64,000 nt of DNA from Neisseria weixii (GTDB lineage: Bacteria > Pseudomonadota > Gammaproteobacteria > Burkholderiales > Neisseriaceae), in the NCBI RefSeq assembly GCF_002327085.1, contig NZ_CP023429.1, positions 2,160,383 to 2,224,382 of the forward strand, given 5' to 3'. This document shows, in pieces, positions 38,105-46,596 of this stretch. Position 1 is the first letter of the stretch; every line of letters begins with the position of its first letter. The position numbers were made by a program, and so were the translations under genes. Below the pieces are notes generated by a model that worked only from the letters and a program-made list of their open reading frames with translations, had not been told where the DNA came from and searched no databases.

Positions 38105-38115
38105 GATTCAGTCCC

Positions 38116-39528
38116 ATGAAACTGTTTCAACGCATATTCGCCACATTTTGCGCAGTCATTATCTGCGCAATCTTTGTGGCGAGTTTTTCATTTTGGCTGA
38201 TGCAAAACACCTTGGCCGAAAACCAGTTTAACCAACGCCGCGGCATAGAAACGACGTTGATGAACAGTATCGTCTCCGCGTTCCGTTCACGCGGAGACAT
38301 CGGTGCGCGCGAGATTTTGGCAGAATGGGAAGACAGCCCGGTTTCCAATGGCGTTTTTGTCATTCTCGGTGACAACAAACGCGATATTCTCGACCGCGAC
38401 ATCGATGCCAAAATGATTGAACGCGCCCGCGCCTTCGCCATCAACAATCCAAAATCAGATTTGGCACACATCGAGTACGACCGCTTCGGCGAAGAATATC
38501 TCTTCTTCGTGCGCGGTTGGGAAAACCAACAGGCGCAACGTCTGCCAAGCCCGTTATTTATTCCCGGCTTGCCGTTACCGCCGATTTGGCACGAATTTAT
38601 TATCCTTTCCTTCATCATTTTGGTCGGTTTGCTCACCGCTTACATTTTGGCAGCCAACATCACCAAGCCTATCCGTATTTTAGGCAAGGGCATGAATCGT
38701 GTGGCCAACGGCGATTTGGAAACCCGTATTTCGCAACAGGTTGACGACCGTGACGACGAATTGTCGCACTTGGCACAGCAATTCGACAAAATGGCGGAAA
38801 AACTGCAAAAGCTGGTTGCCAAAGAGCGCCACCTGCTGCACCACGTTTCCCACGAAATGCGTTCGCCATTGGCGCGTATGCAGGCGATTGTCGGCCTCAT
38901 TCAAGCACAGCCGCAAAAGCAGGATCAATATCTGAAACGCCTGGAAGGCGAATTAACGCGCATGGATGCCTTAGTGGGCGAGCTGCTCACTTTGTCTCGC
39001 TTGGAAACGTCGAACATGCCGCTGGAAAAGGAAAACCTGAAGCTGATACCATTCTTAAGCAACCTGGTCGACGACAGCCAAAGCGTGGCGCAACAAAACC
39101 ATCAGTCGGTAACCTTGCAGATTCAGGGGAAAATACCCGAAACCGCCGCTGTTTCGGCCAATGAAAGCTATTTATACCGCGCGTTTGACAACGTGATTCG
39201 CAATGCCATGAATTACAGCCCTGAAGGCAGCGACATCAAAGTCCACATCGGCCAAGACAGTAAAAACTGGATTGTGGATATTACCGACAACGGTCCCGGC
39301 GTAGATGAAATGCAATTGCCGCATATTTTCACCGCATTTTACCGCGCCGACTCCAGCGCCAGCAAACCGGGCACCGGTCTAGGCTTGGCTTTGGCCAAAC
39401 ACATTGTCGAGCAACACAACGGTAAAATCATCGCTGAAAATGTCAAACCCAACGGCTTGAACATGCGGTTCATTTTCCCGAAAAGCAAACCTTCCGGCGA
39501 AAAAGAAAAAAACGCTGCGGCGGTATGA
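38116..39528 (+). CDS. misS: sensor histidine kinase MisS (CpxA-like)
   Basis: A 470-residue membrane sensor kinase that partners MisR. Two membrane segments (residues about 7-30 and 160-180) enclose a periplasmic sensor region. A HAMP segment leads to LLHHVSHEMRSPLARMQ with the phosphorylated histidine near residue 245. The ATP-binding domain has NVIRNAMNYSPEGS (N box), DNGPGVD (G1), and GTGLGLALAKHIVEQHNG (G2). An uptake-sequence hairpin follows the stop codon. Confidence 0.94.
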   Translation: MKLFQRIFATFCAVIICAIFVASFSFWLMQNTLAENQFNQRRGIETTLMNSIVSAFRSRGDIGAREILAEWEDSPVSNGVFVILGDNKRDILDRDIDAKMIERARAFAINNPKSDLAHIEYDRFGEEYLFFVRGWENQQAQRLPSPLFIPGLPLPPIWHEFIILSFIILVGLLTAYILAANITKPIRILGKGMNRVANGDLETRISQQVDDRDDELSHLAQQFDKMAEKLQKLVAKERHLLHHVSHEMRSPLARMQAIVGLIQAQPQKQDQYLKRLEGELTRMDALVGELLTLSRLETSNMPLEKENLKLIPFLSNLVDDSQSVAQQNHQSVTLQIQGKIPETAAVSANESYLYRAFDNVIRNAMNYSPEGSDIKVHIGQDSKNWIVDITDNGPGVDEMQLPHIFTAFYRADSSASKPGTGLGLALAKHIVEQHNGKIIAENVKPNGLNMRFIFPKSKPSGEKEKNAAAV

Positions 39529-39534
39529 CTCATC

Positions 39535-39575
39535 AAGGCCGTCTGAAAATACCTGTGTTTTCAGACGGCCTTTTT
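39535..39575 (+). terminator. terminator of misRS
   Basis: AAGGCCGTCTGAAAA and TTTTCAGACGGCCTTTTT form a perfect hairpin followed by T5, six bases after the misS stop codon. Confidence 0.85.
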
Positions 39576-39609
39576 CATTAAAGCAATCATTCCGAACGAA
39601 AGAAGCACC

Positions 39610-42051
39610 ATGAATACACAGCCCATGCCCGGCTATTTTTTCATGCCGCAACACATTATCTTGGTTGGCGCGAGCGAACGTCCGCATACTTTGGGCGAAC
39701 GCATCCTAACCGCACTTCTCGGTTCTTCATTCCAAGGTGACATCACGCCGGTAAATTTGCGCCACAAAACCGTGGCCGGTTTGCCTGCCTACCCGAATTT
39801 AAACAAAATCGACAGCCAAGCCGATTTGGTGATTGCCGTCACCCCGCCCGACAGCTACGAAACACTGTTTAAAGCCTGCCGTAAAAAGCAGCTTCACCAC
39901 CTGATTTTGATTCAAGATTGGGAAAGCCTCAGCGAAGAAGATTGGCAAACCGCCCGCCAAGCGATTCAAAAGCATCACGGTCAGGAATTAAACATCAGCG
40001 TGTGCAGTCCTGCCGGCATTCAATTGCCCACTCAAGGGCTGAATACCGGCGTTTTGCCTGATTTTCCGGCCGGCCATGTCGCGCTGCTGACCGGCCAAGC
40101 TTCAGTGAGCAGTGAAATTGATGTCATGCTGCGCCGCATGCAGCAAGGCGTTTCGCGTCACATCAGCCTGAATTACGACCTTAGTCCCACATCTGCCGCC
40201 GACTGGATCAACCGCTTCGGCCACAACCGCCACACGCGTATCGCCGTGGTGCATCACAATCCTGCCGAAAACCAGCGCAAATTGTTCAGCGCCATCCGTC
40301 ACTTTACCCGCCATACGCCGATGATTGTCCACTGCACTCATGCCGTGGACGATACCGAACGCGCGATCCTCGAAAGCCTAAGCCGCCATTGCAATTTCTT
40401 ACTGACGCTCAACCATAACGAACTGTCTGCCGCGCTACGCGCCCGTTTGTCCGACATCAAGCCGAGTAACCAGCTCACCGCGCTGGGCAACACACCGATT
40501 GGCTGGCTGCAGCCGATTGCCGCAGAAATGGGCATCCAATTAACTCTGCCGTCTGAAAAATCCAATCTGCAAAATGGTTATCTGGGCAGCATGCCCACCG
40601 CCGCACATTACCGCAGCATGGCTGCGCAGCAATTGCAGCAAAACCATACCCAATCCCTGCTCGCTGTGATTGCGCCGAGCGCCGACCAAAATGAAACCGC
40701 CATCGCCAAAATGCTGAATCATCTGACCAAACAAACCGGCAAGCCTTTACTTGTCAGTAGTCATGTTTCAGACGGCCTACTACATTTCCCCACCCCCGAA
40801 CAAGCCTTGCAAACCTTATATTTACGCAATATCGCCGCCCGTTTACAGCAAGTGCAGCACGAAATCGCACCGGCAAAATCAGGCCGTCTTAAAAACATTG
40901 ACAGCCAAGCCGTTACCGCCGCAAAAGACAATTCCAAACGCTTGGCGGCCGCGCTTCACCTACCTACTTATCAAAATGGCAACACTTATCCGTTGGTTAA
41001 ATTGACATTCAGACGGCATCCACAATACGGCACCATCATCAGTGCTGCCGACTTAAACCGCACCATCGCCATATTGCCGCCATTTACCACGCTCGATACC
41101 GCACGTCTTTTGCGTTTTGCCGATTTAAACCGTTATCAAGATGCCATCGAACAGTTTGTCCACAGCATGAATACCCTAGTGCAGAATCCCGAACTGTTTA
41201 ATGTTAATGGTGAAATTATTCTGAATATCAGCAGCAATCAAATCAGCACCGATGTCAGATGGCCCGCACTACCTACGTCTCCATCTCATAAAAACAGTAA
41301 GCCGTCTGAAAAAACCATTGAACAACCAAGCCAACCGACTGCCGATGGTTTCAACCACCGCATGCAGGCTGCTGCCGAATTTCTGCGCTACAGTAATGCC
41401 CGTGCCAGTGAATTTATCCGCACCACCAGCGAAGCGGCGGCTGAATTTTGGCATCAAAAAAACAACACCGGCAAACCCAAACCGGTAGAAAACGTGCTCG
41501 CCCCTTATCCGACGGATTATCCGAGCGAAATTCGTCTGAAAAACGGACAAACCGTATCGGTTCGCCCGTTTGAACCTGAAGATGCCGAAGCCAAACAGCA
41601 ATTTATCCGCCGACTCTCACCCCAATCGCGCTACACCCGCTTCATGACCCGCACCAACGAACTGCCTCAGCCCACACTTGCCCGTTTCAGCAAGCTCGAT
41701 TACCACAGCGAAGGCGCATGGATTGCCAAAAATTCAGACGGCCTGATTGTCGCCGTCAGCCGCTTCAGCCGCCTGACCCGCGATGAGTGCGAATTCGGCA
41801 TTACTCTTTCCGAAGACATGCGCGGCAGCGGTTTGGCTCATAAAATGATGCAACTGATTATCCGATTAGCAACACAACAAGGCTACCAAAGCATGAGCGC
41901 GACAATCTTAAAAGAAAACACCGCCATGCTGAAATTGGCCGAAAAATCAGGCTTTAGCCTGATGGAATCAGAGCAGGACAAAAATCTTTACCAAGCCAAA
42001 CTCAACCTTTTATCGGCCGAAGAAAAAAGCAAGGAGAAGTTTAGGCAATAA
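39610..42051 (+). CDS. Pat-like protein acetyltransferase with degenerate acyl-CoA synthetase regions
   Basis: An 813-residue multidomain protein. Residues 10-130 resemble a CoA-binding domain (HIILVGASERPHTLGERIL). A succinyl-CoA ligase-like region follows, then a segment around 420-560 in the place of the ATP-grasp domain but with little of its motif conservation. A glutamine/serine-rich linker (about 555-585) leads to a GNAT acetyltransferase domain (about 640-800) with RRLSPQSRYTRFM and DMRGSGLAHKMMQ as its acetyl-CoA loop. Pat-type proteins acetylate lysines, for example on acetyl-CoA synthetase; the target here is unknown. Uptake sequences inside the coding region (near 40770, 41015 and 41740) are unusual in number. 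Confidence 0.78.
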   Translation: MNTQPMPGYFFMPQHIILVGASERPHTLGERILTALLGSSFQGDITPVNLRHKTVAGLPAYPNLNKIDSQADLVIAVTPPDSYETLFKACRKKQLHHLILIQDWESLSEEDWQTARQAIQKHHGQELNISVCSPAGIQLPTQGLNTGVLPDFPAGHVALLTGQASVSSEIDVMLRRMQQGVSRHISLNYDLSPTSAADWINRFGHNRHTRIAVVHHNPAENQRKLFSAIRHFTRHTPMIVHCTHAVDDTERAILESLSRHCNFLLTLNHNELSAALRARLSDIKPSNQLTALGNTPIGWLQPIAAEMGIQLTLPSEKSNLQNGYLGSMPTAAHYRSMAAQQLQQNHTQSLLAVIAPSADQNETAIAKMLNHLTKQTGKPLLVSSHVSDGLLHFPTPEQALQTLYLRNIAARLQQVQHEIAPAKSGRLKNIDSQAVTAAKDNSKRLAAALHLPTYQNGNTYPLVKLTFRRHPQYGTIISAADLNRTIAILPPFTTLDTARLLRFADLNRYQDAIEQFVHSMNTLVQNPELFNVNGEIILNISSNQISTDVRWPALPTSPSHKNSKPSEKTIEQPSQPTADGFNHRMQAAAEFLRYSNARASEFIRTTSEAAAEFWHQKNNTGKPKPVENVLAPYPTDYPSEIRLKNGQTVSVRPFEPEDAEAKQQFIRRLSPQSRYTRFMTRTNELPQPTLARFSKLDYHSEGAWIAKNSDGLIVAVSRFSRLTRDECEFGITLSEDMRGSGLAHKMMQLIIRLATQQGYQSMSATILKENTAMLKLAEKSGFSLMESEQDKNLYQAKLNLLSAEEKSKEKFRQ

Positions 42052-42127
42052 ACACTTGCCTAAACACCACAAACTGACCTAAAATAAACAGTTTCTATAT
42101 CTCCGAATTTATCAAAAGGACTCAAAA

Positions 42128-42376
42128 ATGGTAGTTATCCGTTTGGCTCGCAGTGGCTCTAAACACCGCCCTTTCTACAACATCGTAGTTGCTGATTCGC
42201 GCAACCGTCGCGACGGCCGCTTCATTGAGCGCGTTGGCTTCTACAACCCGGTTGCCAACGAAAAACAAGAACGCCTACGCTTGGCTACTGACCGCCTGAA
42301 CCACTGGATCGGTCAAGGTGCACAAGTGAGCGAAGCCGTTGCCAAGTTGGTTAAAGAGCAAAAAGCTGCTGCTTAA
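42128..42376 (+). CDS. rpsP: 30S ribosomal protein S16
   Basis: S16 is a small-subunit assembly protein. The 82-residue protein begins [25 protein letters not shown], the conserved S16 start, with [14 protein letters not shown] after it. AAAAGGACTC precedes the ATG. It is the first gene of the classical rpsP-rimM-trmD-rplS operon. Confidence 0.97.
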   Translation: MVVIRLARSGSKHRPFYNIVVADSRNRRDGRFIERVGFYNPVANEKQERLRLATDRLNHWIGQGAQVSEAVAKLVKEQKAAA

Positions 42377-42392
42377 TCAACCGTATATTGCC

Positions 42393-42902
42393 ATGACAGA
42401 CATGCAACAATGGGTAGCCATGGGCTACATTAAAGGCATATTCGGCATTAAAGGCTGGCTTAAAATCGCCGCCAACACCGAGTATACCGACAGTCTGCTT
42501 GACTACCCACAATGGCAGTTACGCAAAGACGGCGACATACTAACCGTCTCCGTCGAAGCCGGCAAAGTTGTCGGCGATGAATTACAGGTAAAATTCGAAG
42601 GTATCAATGACCGCGACCAAGCTTTTTTGCTGCGCGGCTATACCATTGAAATTCCCCGCTCCGAATTTGCCCCTGCCGAAGAAGACGAATTCTATTGGGC
42701 AGATTTAGTGGGCATGACCGTTATCAACCAAGAAGGCTTGACGTTAGGTACTGTCAAAAATCTGATGGAAACCGGTGCCAACGATGTGTTGGTGATTCAT
42801 GGCGAATACGGTCAAAAGCTGATTCCGTTTGTGTCGCAATACATTGAAAAAGTGGATACCGAGCAGCAAACCATCAATGTTGACTGGGGCTTGGATTACT
42901 GA
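42393..42902 (+). CDS. rimM: ribosome maturation factor RimM
   Basis: RimM binds S19 and helps mature the head of the 30S subunit. The 169-residue protein has an N-terminal RimM domain ([18 protein letters not shown]) and a C-terminal PRC-barrel domain ([17 protein letters not shown] and [11 protein letters not shown]). The ATG at 42393 is preferred over a longer frame because the family begins shortly before WVAMG. Its stop codon overlaps the trmD start (TGATG). Confidence 0.94.
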   Translation: MTDMQQWVAMGYIKGIFGIKGWLKIAANTEYTDSLLDYPQWQLRKDGDILTVSVEAGKVVGDELQVKFEGINDRDQAFLLRGYTIEIPRSEFAPAEEDEFYWADLVGMTVINQEGLTLGTVKNLMETGANDVLVIHGEYGQKLIPFVSQYIEKVDTEQQTINVDWGLDY

Positions 42903-43651
42903 TGTTGATTCAAAGCATCACCCTGTTTCCGGAAATGTTCGACAGTATTACCGAATACGGCGTGACCGGACGGGCAAGAAAGCAGAATTTTTGGCAATTT
43001 AAAGCCATTAATCCGCGCCAATTTTCCGACAACAAACTCGGCTACATCGATGACCGCCCTTTCGGCGGCGGCCCCGGCATGATTATGCAGGCGCCTCCGT
43101 TGCAAGCCGCGATTGATGAAGCGAAAAAAAACACCACTGGTAACAGCAAAGTCATTTACCTTAGTCCGCAGGGCACATTGTTCAACCATCAAAAATCAGT
43201 TGAATTAGCGCAAGCGGAGAGCCTTATTTTATTGTGTGGCCGCTATGAAGGCATTGACGAACGCTTGCTGCAGCACAGCGTTGACGAAGAAATCAGCATG
43301 GGCGATTTCGTCGTTTCCGGTGGAGAATTGCCGGCGATGATGCTGATGGACGCGGTATTAAGATTGATACCCGGCGTATTGGGCGATATTCAGTCTGCCG
43401 AGCAAGATTCCTTTTCAGACGGCCTGTTAGACTGCCCGCATTACACCAAACCTTTAGAATTTCAAGGTATGACCGTACCGGATGTTTTACGTTCGGGCAA
43501 CCATGGATTGATTGCCGAGTGGCGGTTGAAACAATCGCTGCAACGCACTTTAGCGCGCAGACCGGATCTTCTGGAAAAGCGCAGTTTAATCCCAAAGGAA
43601 ACCCGCCTCTTACAAGAAATCTTGGCAGAGCAACGGGAAATCCAATCATAA
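42902..43651 (+). CDS. trmD: tRNA (guanine37-N1)-methyltransferase TrmD
   Basis: TrmD makes m1G37, which prevents frameshifting. The 249-residue SPOUT-family protein shows [15 protein letters not shown] near residue 55, [13 protein letters not shown] with the knot near residue 114, [16 protein letters not shown], and [15 protein letters not shown]. An uptake sequence (near 43413) is built into the codons for FSDGL. It overlaps rimM by one base and precedes rplS by 13 bases. Confidence 0.96.
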   Translation: MLIQSITLFPEMFDSITEYGVTGRARKQNFWQFKAINPRQFSDNKLGYIDDRPFGGGPGMIMQAPPLQAAIDEAKKNTTGNSKVIYLSPQGTLFNHQKSVELAQAESLILLCGRYEGIDERLLQHSVDEEISMGDFVVSGGELPAMMLMDAVLRLIPGVLGDIQSAEQDSFSDGLLDCPHYTKPLEFQGMTVPDVLRSGNHGLIAEWRLKQSLQRTLARRPDLLEKRSLIPKETRLLQEILAEQREIQS

Positions 43652-43664
43652 TCTAGGAAAAACA

Positions 43665-44030
43665 ATGAACCTGATTCAACAATTAGAGCAAGAAGAAATC
43701 GCTCGTTTGAACAAAGAAATCCCTGAATTTGCACCGGGCGACACCGTAGTCGTATCTGTACGTGTGGTAGAGGGTACCCGTAGCCGTCTGCAGGCTTACG
43801 AAGGCGTGGTAATCGCCCGTCGTAACCGTGGCCTGAACAGCAACTTCATCGTACGCAAAATCTCTAGCGGCGAAGGCGTTGAGCGTACTTTCCAACTGTA
43901 CTCTCCAAACGTTGAAAAAATCGAAGTGAAACGCCGTGGTGACGTTCGCCGCGCGAAACTGTACTACTTGCGTGGCCTGACTGGTAAAGCAGCCCGTATT
44001 AAAGAAAAATTGCCTGCCCGCAAAGGTTAA
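43665..44030 (+). CDS. rplS: 50S ribosomal protein L19
   Basis: L19 lies at the subunit interface. The 121-residue protein has [20 protein letters not shown], then [19 protein letters not shown], and ends with the basic [26 protein letters not shown]. It is the last gene of the rpsP operon and is followed by an intrinsic terminator. Confidence 0.97.
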   Translation: MNLIQQLEQEEIARLNKEIPEFAPGDTVVVSVRVVEGTRSRLQAYEGVVIARRNRGLNSNFIVRKISSGEGVERTFQLYSPNVEKIEVKRRGDVRRAKLYYLRGLTGKAARIKEKLPARKG

Positions 44031-44043
44031 TTTACCCGATTTG

Positions 44044-44071
44044 AACCCGCTTTTCATAAGCGGGTTTTTTA
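44044..44071 (+). terminator. intrinsic terminator of the rpsP-rplS operon
   Basis: AACCCGCTT and AAGCGGGTT pair around TTCAT, followed by a T6 run (GGGTTTTTTATT). Confidence 0.88.
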
Positions 44072-44126
44072 TTGCCTGCTTCATCCTATTCCATCTCTAA
44101 CTTCCCCTGAGTTTTAAAAAGATATA

Positions 44127-44218
44127 TATAGCGGTTTCGATACCAGGCAGCAAGTCGAAGACGGTACAAGTAGTACGGCAAGGCGCAGCAACGCCGTAGC
44201 GAAAGTTAATCCGCTATA
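44127..44218. repeat. Correia repeat-enclosed element, short form
   Basis: The element starts TATAGCGGTTTCGATA and ends GTTAATCCGCTATA, the two ends being the Correia-type terminal inverted repeat (TATAGYGGATTAAC). Inside are the typical TACAAGTAGTACGGCAAGGC and GCAACGCCGT blocks. At about 92 bp it is an internally deleted version of the roughly 150-bp form. It lies between the rpsP operon and betT and could carry promoter or RNase III sites, as known for other Correia elements. Confidence 0.85.
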
Positions 44219-44349
44219 GTCGATTTAGAAAAATCGAAATCCTATATTTTTCCAAAATTTCACACCTTACTTTTTAAGAATTCTTCGACTTAGAACCAAT
44301 AACCAAAAGCATAAAATATCTCAAAAAATCCGGCCCAATTGTTGGCAAT

Positions 44350-44378
44350 TTTACAGAAAACCGTTAATTTGTTATAAT
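44350..44378 (+). promoter_or_regulatory. sigma-70 promoter upstream of betT
   Basis: TTTACA (44350-44355) and TATAAT (44373-44378) are 17 bases apart, and the -10 is extended by TG (TGTTATAAT). The leader to the betT start is about 130 bases. Confidence 0.72.
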
Positions 44379-44512
44379 TGTTAATTATTTTCTCAAAAAA
44401 GCAATTTAACTGCTTTGGTTAAGTTGTTTCTTACTCTCGCTTTTTCTGTTTACAGAAAGCCGTCTGAAATTTCCATCGCTGTTCCTGATGCGATACTGAT
44501 ATGGAGAAGTTA

Positions 44513-46531
44513 ATGAGTTTTCACTCGCTCATCCACAATAAATCCTCTTTCAATCCGATCGTGATTGTCACCACATTAATTTTTGTTGTTCTATTACTGA
44601 TCGGCACACTCGCTTTTCCGGCGGGCATGCAAAATACGCTCAATTTTCTGAAAGAAGGCATTTTCCAGCACTTTAGCTGGTTTTATATTTTAACCTTTTC
44701 GATTTTTCTGTTTTTTCTAATCTTCCTTGCCATCAGTAACCTTGGCAGCATCAAACTGGGCACCGACGAAGAAGAGCCTGAATTTTCATTCATGTCGTGG
44801 CTGTCTATGCTGTTTGCTGCGGGTATGGGTGTTGGTTTGATGTTTTTCGGTGTAGCAGAACCTTTGTCACACTATGCCGACCCCATCAGTAATGGCCAAG
44901 CAGAATCCGCCATGCTGCACACCTTCTTCCACTGGGGCATTCATGCTTGGGCGATTTATGGCGTAATTGCTTTGGCACTGGCCTACTTTGGCTTCCGCTA
45001 TAAATTGCCATTGGCCTTGCGCTCTTGCTTTTATCCGATTTTAAAAGACAAAATCAATGGCCGCTTGGGCGATGCCATTGAAGTGATGGCGCTGATTGCT
45101 ACGCTGTTCGGTATTATTACTACTTTGGGTTTTGGTGCCGTTCAATTAGGTTCCGGTTTACAGCAAATCGGCTGGGTATCGGAAAACAGCTTCAGCATGC
45201 AAGTCATCATAATTATCACAGTGATGACGCTGGCCGTGGCTTCAGCCGTTTCAGGCGTGGGTAAAGGTGTAAAAATTCTGAGCGAATCCAATTTGATATT
45301 AGCCGCACTGTTGATGTTGTTCGTATTGTTTACCGGCCCTACTTTGCACTTATTGGGCGCATTCAGTAACAACTTGGGCAACTATCTGAGTAATTTGGTC
45401 GAGCTGAGCTTCAAAACCTATGTATACGAAACCAATAATACTGCTTGGTTCAACGGCTGGACCGTGCTTTACTGGGCATGGTGGTGTTCATGGGCACCGT
45501 TTGTCGGCCTGTTTATCGCCCGCATTTCACGCGGACGCACCATTCGCGAATTTATTTTCGGCGTATTGGTAATTCCAAGCTTGTATTGCGTGTTGTGGTT
45601 TACCATCTTTGGTAACAGCGCAATCTGGCTGGATACCAACGTGGCCAACGGTGCTTTGGCCGGCCTGACTTCCTCACCGGAAAAATTGCTGTTTGCCTTC
45701 TTAGATTACCTACCGTTGCCAACATTGAGCAGCATCGTCGCCTTGATTGTCATTTCTTTGTTCTTCATTACCTCTGCCGACTCCGGCATTTATGTGTTGA
45801 ACAGCATTGCATCACGCGATAAAAGCATGGCTTCACCAAAATGGCAGGCCATTATGTGGGGGATTTTGATGTCGGCGATTGCCATTGCCCTACTCAACTC
45901 AGGCGGCATGAGCGTGTTACAAACCATGACCCTGATTACTGCCTTGCCGTTTGCATTTTTGATGATTCTGATGGCCTTCAGCTTGTGGAAAGCCTTGGAA
46001 GCCGACCAAAAATACTTTAACGCCGTGGTTACCCCGACCAGCAGCTACTGGACAGGCGAGCGTTGGAAAGAGCGTTTGCAAACCATGCTCAACCAATCTC
46101 AAAAATCGGATATTCACAGCTTCATGAAATACACCGCCCTGCCGGCCATGCGTGAACTGAGTATGGAAATGAACAAAGGCTACGGCCTGACTGTCCAAGT
46201 CAACACCGAAGCACTTAACGATGAAGAGCCGTCGATTGAATTGGTAATTGAAAAATCGACCATGCGCAATTTCGTATACGGCATCAAATCCGTGCGTTAC
46301 GACATTGCCGAGCAGCTGGTACAAGAAAGCAACCTGCCGCATATTCGTAACAACATCACTTACGCACCCGTTACTTATTTTTCAGACGGCCGAACCGGCT
46401 ACGATGTGCAATACATGAGCCGCGAGGAGCTGATTGCCGACATTCTGAAAAACTACGAACGTTACTTAAGCCTGATGGAAGACGTAGGACAAGAAATCAT
46501 GTCGCACGAGCAAACCGAATTGGCTGAATAA
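44513..46531 (+). CDS. betT: BCCT-family betaine/choline transporter
   Basis: A 672-residue BCCT transporter for compatible solutes such as choline or glycine betaine. It has about twelve membrane segments; MLFAAGMGVGLMFFGVAEPL near residue 105 is the glycine-rich substrate region, and WTVLYWAWWCSWAPFVGLFIARISRGRT near residue 320 (longer motif at 45462-45541) is the family signature. The hydrophilic C-terminal tail of about 170 residues is like that of BetT and senses osmolarity in that protein. The ATG at 44513 has GGAGAAG eight bases upstream. An uptake sequence near 46383 encodes YFSDGR in the tail. Choline rather than betaine as substrate is uncertain. Confidence 0.87.
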   Translation: MSFHSLIHNKSSFNPIVIVTTLIFVVLLLIGTLAFPAGMQNTLNFLKEGIFQHFSWFYILTFSIFLFFLIFLAISNLGSIKLGTDEEEPEFSFMSWLSMLFAAGMGVGLMFFGVAEPLSHYADPISNGQAESAMLHTFFHWGIHAWAIYGVIALALAYFGFRYKLPLALRSCFYPILKDKINGRLGDAIEVMALIATLFGIITTLGFGAVQLGSGLQQIGWVSENSFSMQVIIIITVMTLAVASAVSGVGKGVKILSESNLILAALLMLFVLFTGPTLHLLGAFSNNLGNYLSNLVELSFKTYVYETNNTAWFNGWTVLYWAWWCSWAPFVGLFIARISRGRTIREFIFGVLVIPSLYCVLWFTIFGNSAIWLDTNVANGALAGLTSSPEKLLFAFLDYLPLPTLSSIVALIVISLFFITSADSGIYVLNSIASRDKSMASPKWQAIMWGILMSAIAIALLNSGGMSVLQTMTLITALPFAFLMILMAFSLWKALEADQKYFNAVVTPTSSYWTGERWKERLQTMLNQSQKSDIHSFMKYTALPAMRELSMEMNKGYGLTVQVNTEALNDEEPSIELVIEKSTMRNFVYGIKSVRYDIAEQLVQESNLPHIRNNITYAPVTYFSDGRTGYDVQYMSREELIADILKNYERYLSLMEDVGQEIMSHEQTELAE

Positions 46532-46544
46532 CATTTAAAATCAA

Positions 46545-46583
46545 CAGGCCGTCTGAAAGATAATCTTTCAGACGGCCTTTTCT
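46545..46583. terminator. shared terminator of betT and pepN
   Basis: CAGGCCGTCTGAAAGAT and ATCTTTCAGACGGCCTTTT form a near-perfect hairpin between the two converging genes. Confidence 0.8.
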
Positions 46584-46596
46584 TTATTTCAACCTA

